Below, one piece after another: positions 60,294 to 64,000 of a DNA stretch of 64,000 bases. The position numbers and the translations under genes are program-made. Where the stretch lies: the NCBI RefSeq assembly GCF_048213115.1, contig NZ_CP172404.1:434001-498000 (forward strand). The letters are read 5' to 3'. Below the pieces are notes generated by a model. The model was not told where the DNA came from, made no database searches, and worked only from the letters and a program-made list of their open reading frames with translations. The stretch's first letter is position 1; every line of letters starts with the position of its first letter. This DNA comes from Niveibacterium terrae. GTDB lineage: Bacteria > Pseudomonadota > Gammaproteobacteria > Burkholderiales > Rhodocyclaceae.

Positions 60294-60977
60294 TCAAACA
60301 GGAACGTAACGGGTCGGATCGGCAACTCCAGCCGCTTCAAAACCCGCGCGGCGGAGCCGGCAGGCATCGCAGAGTCCGCAGGCGCGTCCTTGATCATCTG
60401 CTTTGTAGCACGAAACGGTCAGACCGTAGTTGACGCCAAGGGTGGTTCCCCGCTCGACGATCTGAGCCTTGCTCAAGCTCATCAGCGGTGCGTGAATCTT
60501 CATCTCTGCCCCTTCGACTCCGGCCTTGGTCGCGAGCCTGGCCATCTTTTCGAAAGCGGCGATGAATTCGGGGCGGCAATCCGGATAGCCCGAATAGTCG
60601 ACGGCATTGACACCGATGTAGATGTCGTTGGCGCCGAGCACCTCAGCCCAGCCCAGCGCCAGCGACAGCATCACCGTGTTGCGGGCCGGCACATAGGTGA
60701 CCGGAATCCCCGGGTGCAGGCCGTCGGTCGGGACCGCGATCGCGGCATCGGTCAGTGCCGAGCCTCCGAACTGCCCCAGATCGACGTGGGCGATCCGGTG
60801 CTCGCGCGCACCGAAGGCGGCTGCAACTCTGGCCGCGGCTTCGAGCTCGGCGGCGTGGCGCTGGCCGTAGGCGACCGAGAGCGCATAGGGAATGAAGCCT
60901 TCGCTGCGCGCGATCGCGAGACAGGTCGTGGAGTCGAGGCCGCCGGAAAGAAGGACGACGGCACGGCGTTCGGTCAT
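60294..60977 (-). CDS. queC: 7-cyano-7-deazaguanine synthase
   Basis: Makes preQ0, the queuosine precursor, 227 aa. The PP-loop ATP motif is LLSGGLDSTTCLAIA. The C-terminal zinc site is in SCYKADDQGRACGLCDACRLR. Conserved VPARNTVMLSLALGWAE and GVNAVDYSGYPDCRPEFI are present. The start is the Met of MTERRAVV, with AAGGAG 6 nt upstream. It lies 32 nt after queE, and tRNA-Lys genes follow. Confidence 0.96.
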   Translation of the reverse strand: MTERRAVVLLSGGLDSTTCLAIARSEGFIPYALSVAYGQRHAAELEAAARVAAAFGAREHRIAHVDLGQFGGSALTDAAIAVPTDGLHPGIPVTYVPARNTVMLSLALGWAEVLGANDIYIGVNAVDYSGYPDCRPEFIAAFEKMARLATKAGVEGAEMKIHAPLMSLSKAQIVERGTTLGVNYGLTVSCYKADDQGRACGLCDACRLRRAGFEAAGVADPTRYVPV

Positions 60978-61009
60978 GGGTTTCTCCTTGCGAGGGGCGG
61001 GCCGGCGGG

Positions 61010-61672
61010 TCAGCGGCCGGGCTCGTTGCCCCAGATGATCTTGTGCAGTTGAACCTGCATCCTGACGTTCAGGTGGTCGCGCAGAATCCATTCAGCCAGA
61101 CTGGCCGGAGCGAGCGAACCCTGGACCGGCGAGAGCAGCACTTCACAGAGCCGATCCAGCCGGAATTTCGCGATCATCTCCTTGGCCCACAGATAGTCGG
61201 CCTCGCTGGCGAGCACGATCTTGATCTCGTCGCGCTCGTTCAGGTGTTCGAGGTTTTCCCAGCGGTTGCGCGCGACCTCGCCCGAGCCGGGCGCTTTCAG
61301 ATCCATGATCCTGGCGACGCGCGGGTCTGTCCCCGAGATGTCCAGAGCGCCCGAAGTCTCGAGTGAGACCTGATAACCGGCATCGCAGAGCGCGGTCAGC
61401 AGCGGCAGGCAGGACTTTTGCGCGAGTGGCTCGCCGCCGGTCACGCAGACATAGGGAGTGTCGTGGCGGGCGAGCTCGGAGAGGATTTCCTCGAGGCTAT
61501 GCCAGGCGCCGCCAGTAAAGGAGTGAGGGGTGTCGCACCAGCTGCAGCGCAGAGGGCAGCCCGTCAGGCGAATGAAAACTGTAGGCAGGCCGATTCGGGA
61601 CGACTCGCCCTGCAGCGAAAAGAAAACCTCGGTGAGACGGACTCTCACCGAGGTGGTGGTCTCGGCCATCAT
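61010..61672 (-). CDS. queE: 7-carboxy-7-deazaguanine synthase
   Basis: Radical-SAM enzyme of preQ0 synthesis, 220 aa. The SAM-cluster motif is CPLRCSWC (CxxxCxxC) followed by DTPHSF, and VTGGEPL is the conserved glycine-rich turn. VFFSLQGESSRIGLPTVFIRLTGC is the QueE N-terminal block. The Met at 61672 overlaps the cpoB stop by 1 nt (TGATG); the Met one codon later is equally possible. With queC it supplies the queuosine that GluQ modifies. Confidence 0.94.
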   Translation of the reverse strand: MMAETTTSVRVRLTEVFFSLQGESSRIGLPTVFIRLTGCPLRCSWCDTPHSFTGGAWHSLEEILSELARHDTPYVCVTGGEPLAQKSCLPLLTALCDAGYQVSLETSGALDISGTDPRVARIMDLKAPGSGEVARNRWENLEHLNERDEIKIVLASEADYLWAKEMIAKFRLDRLCEVLLSPVQGSLAPASLAEWILRDHLNVRMQVQLHKIIWGNEPGR

Positions 61673-62400
61673 CACTTCCTGCCGAGACGTTGTTTGGCGC
61701 TTTGTGCGGCGGGGCTGGAAGGATACTTGGACAGTATCTTCTCGAGCGAAGCCTTGGCCCCTCTCTTGTCGCCAAGTTCGAGCTGGCTGTTCGACAGACC
61801 AAGCAGGGCGTCGGGCGCGCGCGCGTCATCAGGCCAGTTCTCAACGACCTTGTTGAAAAGTTTGGCGGCTTCGGCGACGTTGCGTCCCTGGTACAGCGCG
61901 GATGCGGCCCAGAAATGGGCGCTGGGCAGAAAACTGCTCTTTGGGTAGGCCCTGATAAAGGCGACGAACCCGTTGGCGGCTTCCTTGGTTTTCCCTACTT
62001 TGAGAAGGTTCAGCGCAGCTTCATAGTCGCGCGTTTCGTTTGCCGGGTCAGCGGCCGCGGGCGCCGGAGCGGCGTCCGCGGTCTGAGCGGACGATTCGAT
62101 CTTGCGCAGCCGCGTATCCAGGTCGACGTAAAAGTCGCGCTGGCGCTTCTGGGCCTGATCGAGGTCGTTCGTCATCACTTCAAGTTGACCCCGCAGCTTG
62201 GCGATCTCCGCCTTCAGGGATTCGATCTGGTTGGCCAGTTCGATCTGCCCGCGAGCCGAGGCTTCGAGCTTTTCGAGTCTGGCTTCGTGATCGATCCTGA
62301 GGGCATCGACTCGCTTGCGCGCCTCGTCGTCGTCAAACAGCCCGGCGCGGGCCGGAAGGGCCACGCTGAGCAGAAGCAGTACGGCGAGGGTTTGACGCAT
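61672..62400 (-). CDS. cpoB: Cell division coordinator CpoB (YbgF)
   Basis: Periplasmic Tol-Pal partner that links outer-membrane constriction to peptidoglycan synthesis, 242 aa. Signal peptide (TLAVLLLLSVALPARA, cleavage near residue 19), then a coiled coil (about 25-100, KRVDALRIDHEARLEKLEASA). TPR repeats fill the C-terminal half (YEAALNLLKVGKTKEAANGF and following). It overlaps pal by 1 nt (TGATG) and queE by 1 nt. Gene order tolB-pal-cpoB-queE-queC is the standard one. Confidence 0.94.
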   Translation of the reverse strand: MRQTLAVLLLLSVALPARAGLFDDDEARKRVDALRIDHEARLEKLEASARGQIELANQIESLKAEIAKLRGQLEVMTNDLDQAQKRQRDFYVDLDTRLRKIESSAQTADAAPAPAAADPANETRDYEAALNLLKVGKTKEAANGFVAFIRAYPKSSFLPSAHFWAASALYQGRNVAEAAKLFNKVVENWPDDARAPDALLGLSNSQLELGDKRGAKASLEKILSKYPSSPAAQSAKQRLGRK

Positions 62401-62924
62401 CAGTATTCACCCGGGTACAGGATGTCCGCGCGACGGTTTTCGGTCCAGGCTTCTTCGCCGTGACCGGTGGCCTTGGGCTTTTCTTCGCCGAGGCTGACCG
62501 CTTCGAGCTGAGCTTCCTTGGCGCCGAGCAGGCCCAGAGCCTTCTTGACAGCTTCGGCACGCTTCTGGCCGAGGGCCAGGTTGTATTCGCGCGAACCGCG
62601 TTCGTCGGTGTTGCCCTGGATCAGGATCTTGACGTTGGCGTTGTCGTTCAGGAACTTGGCGTGAGCTTCGACCAGGGTCTGGTAGGTCGACTTGATGTCG
62701 TACTTGTCGAAGTCGAAGTAGACGCTGCGGTGCGACAGGATGTTGTTGGCATCCTTGACGGCGGCCAGCGGGTCGACCGCGGCGGGGGCCGGGGTGGCCG
62801 GAGCGGTAGCGACCGGAGCGGCCGGCTTGGCTTCCGGTTGAGCCGGAGTCTGGGTGGTTTGGGTTGTGCCGCAGGCCGCAAGGGCCAGAGCGAGCACGGA
62901 GGGGGCAAGCAGCTTGCGCATCAT
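62400..62924 (-). CDS. pal: Peptidoglycan-associated lipoprotein Pal
   Basis: Outer-membrane lipoprotein that binds peptidoglycan through an OmpA-like domain, 174 aa. The lipobox is ALAAC (lipidated Cys 18), followed by a Pro/Ala-rich linker (about 20-50). The OmpA domain has VYFDFDKYDI, IQGNTDERGSREYNLALGQKRAEAV with the diaminopimelate-binding Asp and Arg, and ends ENRRADILYPGEY. AGGAG lies 8 nt before the ATG at 62924; the next Met is one codon later. 37 nt after tolB. Confidence 0.96.
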   Translation of the reverse strand: MMRKLLAPSVLALALAACGTTQTTQTPAQPEAKPAAPVATAPATPAPAAVDPLAAVKDANNILSHRSVYFDFDKYDIKSTYQTLVEAHAKFLNDNANVKILIQGNTDERGSREYNLALGQKRAEAVKKALGLLGAKEAQLEAVSLGEEKPKATGHGEEAWTENRRADILYPGEY

Positions 62925-62961
62925 GTTTCGAGCTCCTGTTTCGTCAGTAAAGTATGCCACC

Positions 62962-64000
62962 TTATTTTTGAAGCGGTGCCCAGGCGGGTTCGCGGACATC
63001 GCCCGAGAACCCGGAAAGACGCTGCTTGACGCGCCCGTCGACGGAAACCGCCGCGAGCACGCCTCGGCCGCCGACTTCGGTGGCATAAATAATCAGTCGG
63101 CCATTGGGTGAAAAGTTGGGGGATTCGTCCTTGTCCGAATCGGTCAGGATCTGCACCTGCTGGGTTGCGAGATCCATCAGCGCGACGCGGAAGCGCCCTT
63201 CGCTGCGGGTGATATAGGCCAGCGACTTGCCGTCGGGTGACGGGCGCGGGCTGACGTTATAGCTTCCCTCGAAGCTGACACGTTGCGCTTCTCCGCCGCC
63301 TGCCGCAACCCGATAGATCTGCGGCGAGCCGCCGCGATCGGACGTGAAGTAGATCCAGTGACCGTCCGCGGAGTAGCGCGGTTCGGTGTCGATGCCAGCC
63401 GAATTGGTTAGGCGTTTGAGGCCCGAGCCGTCGGGACGCAGCTCATAGATCTGCGAATGTCCGTCGCGGGTCAGCACGACGGCGAGCCGGCTGCTGTCCG
63501 GGGCCCAGGCAGGAGCCGAATTGGAACCCTTGAAATTGGCCAGAACCTGATGGCGGCGGGTTCCCAATGTGCAGATATAGATGACCGGCTTCTTGCTCTG
63601 AAACGACACATAGGCAACGCGGGTGCCGTCCGGCGACCAGGTTGGCGAGATGATCGGGTCGTCCGAGACGAGCGCCGCCTGCGCATTCTGACCGTCGGCG
63701 TCGGCAACCTGGAGCTGGTAGCGCCGGCCGTTCTTCTGCACATAGGCGATCCGGGTTGAAAAGATGCCGGGTTCGCCGATCAGCTTTTCGTAGATCCAGT
63801 CCGAGATTCCATGTGCGGCCGTGCGGTACTGCTCGGCGCGGAAAGTCAGCTCGACGCCGCCGAGGCTGGCGGCTTTGGCGGTATCGAAAAGCTGGAAGCG
63901 GACGCTCAAACGCCCATCGGGCAGGCGCGCAACGGTGCCGGGAACGACGGCGTCGGCGCCGCGGTATTTCCAGTTTCCGAAGTCGATCTTCGCCGTTTCG
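62962..64000 (-). CDS. tolB: Tol-Pal system protein TolB (5' end outside window)
   Basis: Periplasmic beta-propeller that binds Pal and colicins. The visible 346 codons run from the stop to the window edge, lacking the signal peptide and N-terminus. The six-bladed WD-like propeller repeats show as SPTWSPDGTRVAYVSF, APAWAPDSSRLAVVL, EPRYSADGHWIYFTSDRGG, SPRPSPDGKSLAYIT and SPNFSPNGRLIIYAT. The N-terminal domain is seen from TAKIDFGNWKYRGADAVV onward. The final residues GDVREPAWAPLQK fit the family. First gene here of tolB-pal-cpoB-queE-queC. Confidence 0.96.
   Translation of the reverse strand, partial: ETAKIDFGNWKYRGADAVVPGTVARLPDGRLSVRFQLFDTAKAASLGGVELTFRAEQYRTAAHGISDWIYEKLIGEPGIFSTRIAYVQKNGRRYQLQVADADGQNAQAALVSDDPIISPTWSPDGTRVAYVSFQSKKPVIYICTLGTRRHQVLANFKGSNSAPAWAPDSSRLAVVLTRDGHSQIYELRPDGSGLKRLTNSAGIDTEPRYSADGHWIYFTSDRGGSPQIYRVAAGGGEAQRVSFEGSYNVSPRPSPDGKSLAYITRSEGRFRVALMDLATQQVQILTDSDKDESPNFSPNGRLIIYATEVGGRGVLAAVSVDGRVKQRLSGFSGDVREPAWAPLQK

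Overview
The window is a 64 kb stretch of chromosome from a high-GC Gram-negative bacterium. It is probably a betaproteobacterium, and Rhodocyclales-like families fit best. This rests on gene order and protein flavour: TPR-lolB-ispE-tRNAGln-prs-rplY-pth-ychF, tolB-pal-cpoB-queE-queC, ftsY-ftsE-ftsX, and glnA-(DUF4124)-glnL-glnG. No database search was possible, so the taxon is inference. I saw no rRNA, insertion sequence, prophage, integrase or CRISPR array. Both edges cut genes: oppD at the left and tolB at the right.

Left third (1-22.5 kb). An opp-type peptide importer (oppA-B-C-D, minus strand) diverges from a 2-oxoacid:acceptor oxidoreductase operon (gamma, alpha, beta). That operon ends with a GltD-like flavoprotein fused to a C-terminal 2[4Fe-4S] ferredoxin, which probably passes electrons to or from NAD(P). 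Then come thiol peroxidase, a PfkB sugar kinase, gluQ, a membrane diguanylate cyclase and two small proteins. An OmpR/EnvZ-type two-component system faces a complete RND efflux operon (adaptor, pump, outer-membrane factor). Tandem 11-bp-phased repeats in the shared promoter region look like response-regulator sites.

Middle (22.5-46.6 kb). This is mostly housekeeping: translation (ychF, pth, rplY), PRPP synthesis, isoprenoid and lipoprotein sorting (ispE, lolB), DNA repair (mutM), coaD, rsmD, the ftsYEX cell-division/secretion set, nadA, and a cardiolipin-synthase-like/endonuclease-phosphatase pair. A dynamin-family GTPase sits alone between mutM and a ferredoxin. The nitrogen block glnA-DUF4124-glnL-glnG carries two convincing sigma-54 -24/-12 elements and NtrC-type palindromes, and is followed by birA-coaX.

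Right third (46.6-64 kb). This holds the most unusual content. First is a five-gene cassette: SPFH/SHOCT protein, a membrane protein with two zinc ribbons and apparent DUF4178 domains, a 50-residue glycine-rich membrane peptide, a DUF350 protein and a membrane-embedded spermidine-synthase-like protein. Next is an exported GH13 amylase lipoprotein. Then comes a 1330-residue single-module NRPS with adenylation and carrier domains followed by six membrane segments and three soluble blocks. This is the architecture of poly-epsilon-lysine synthetase (Pls/PosA type). It overlaps its own Sfp-type phosphopantetheinyl transferase and looks like a self-contained system for a cationic amino-acid homopolymer. 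The window closes with ruvC, yebC, a small hypothetical gene, two tRNA-Lys genes, queC-queE and the Tol-Pal genes cpoB, pal and tolB.
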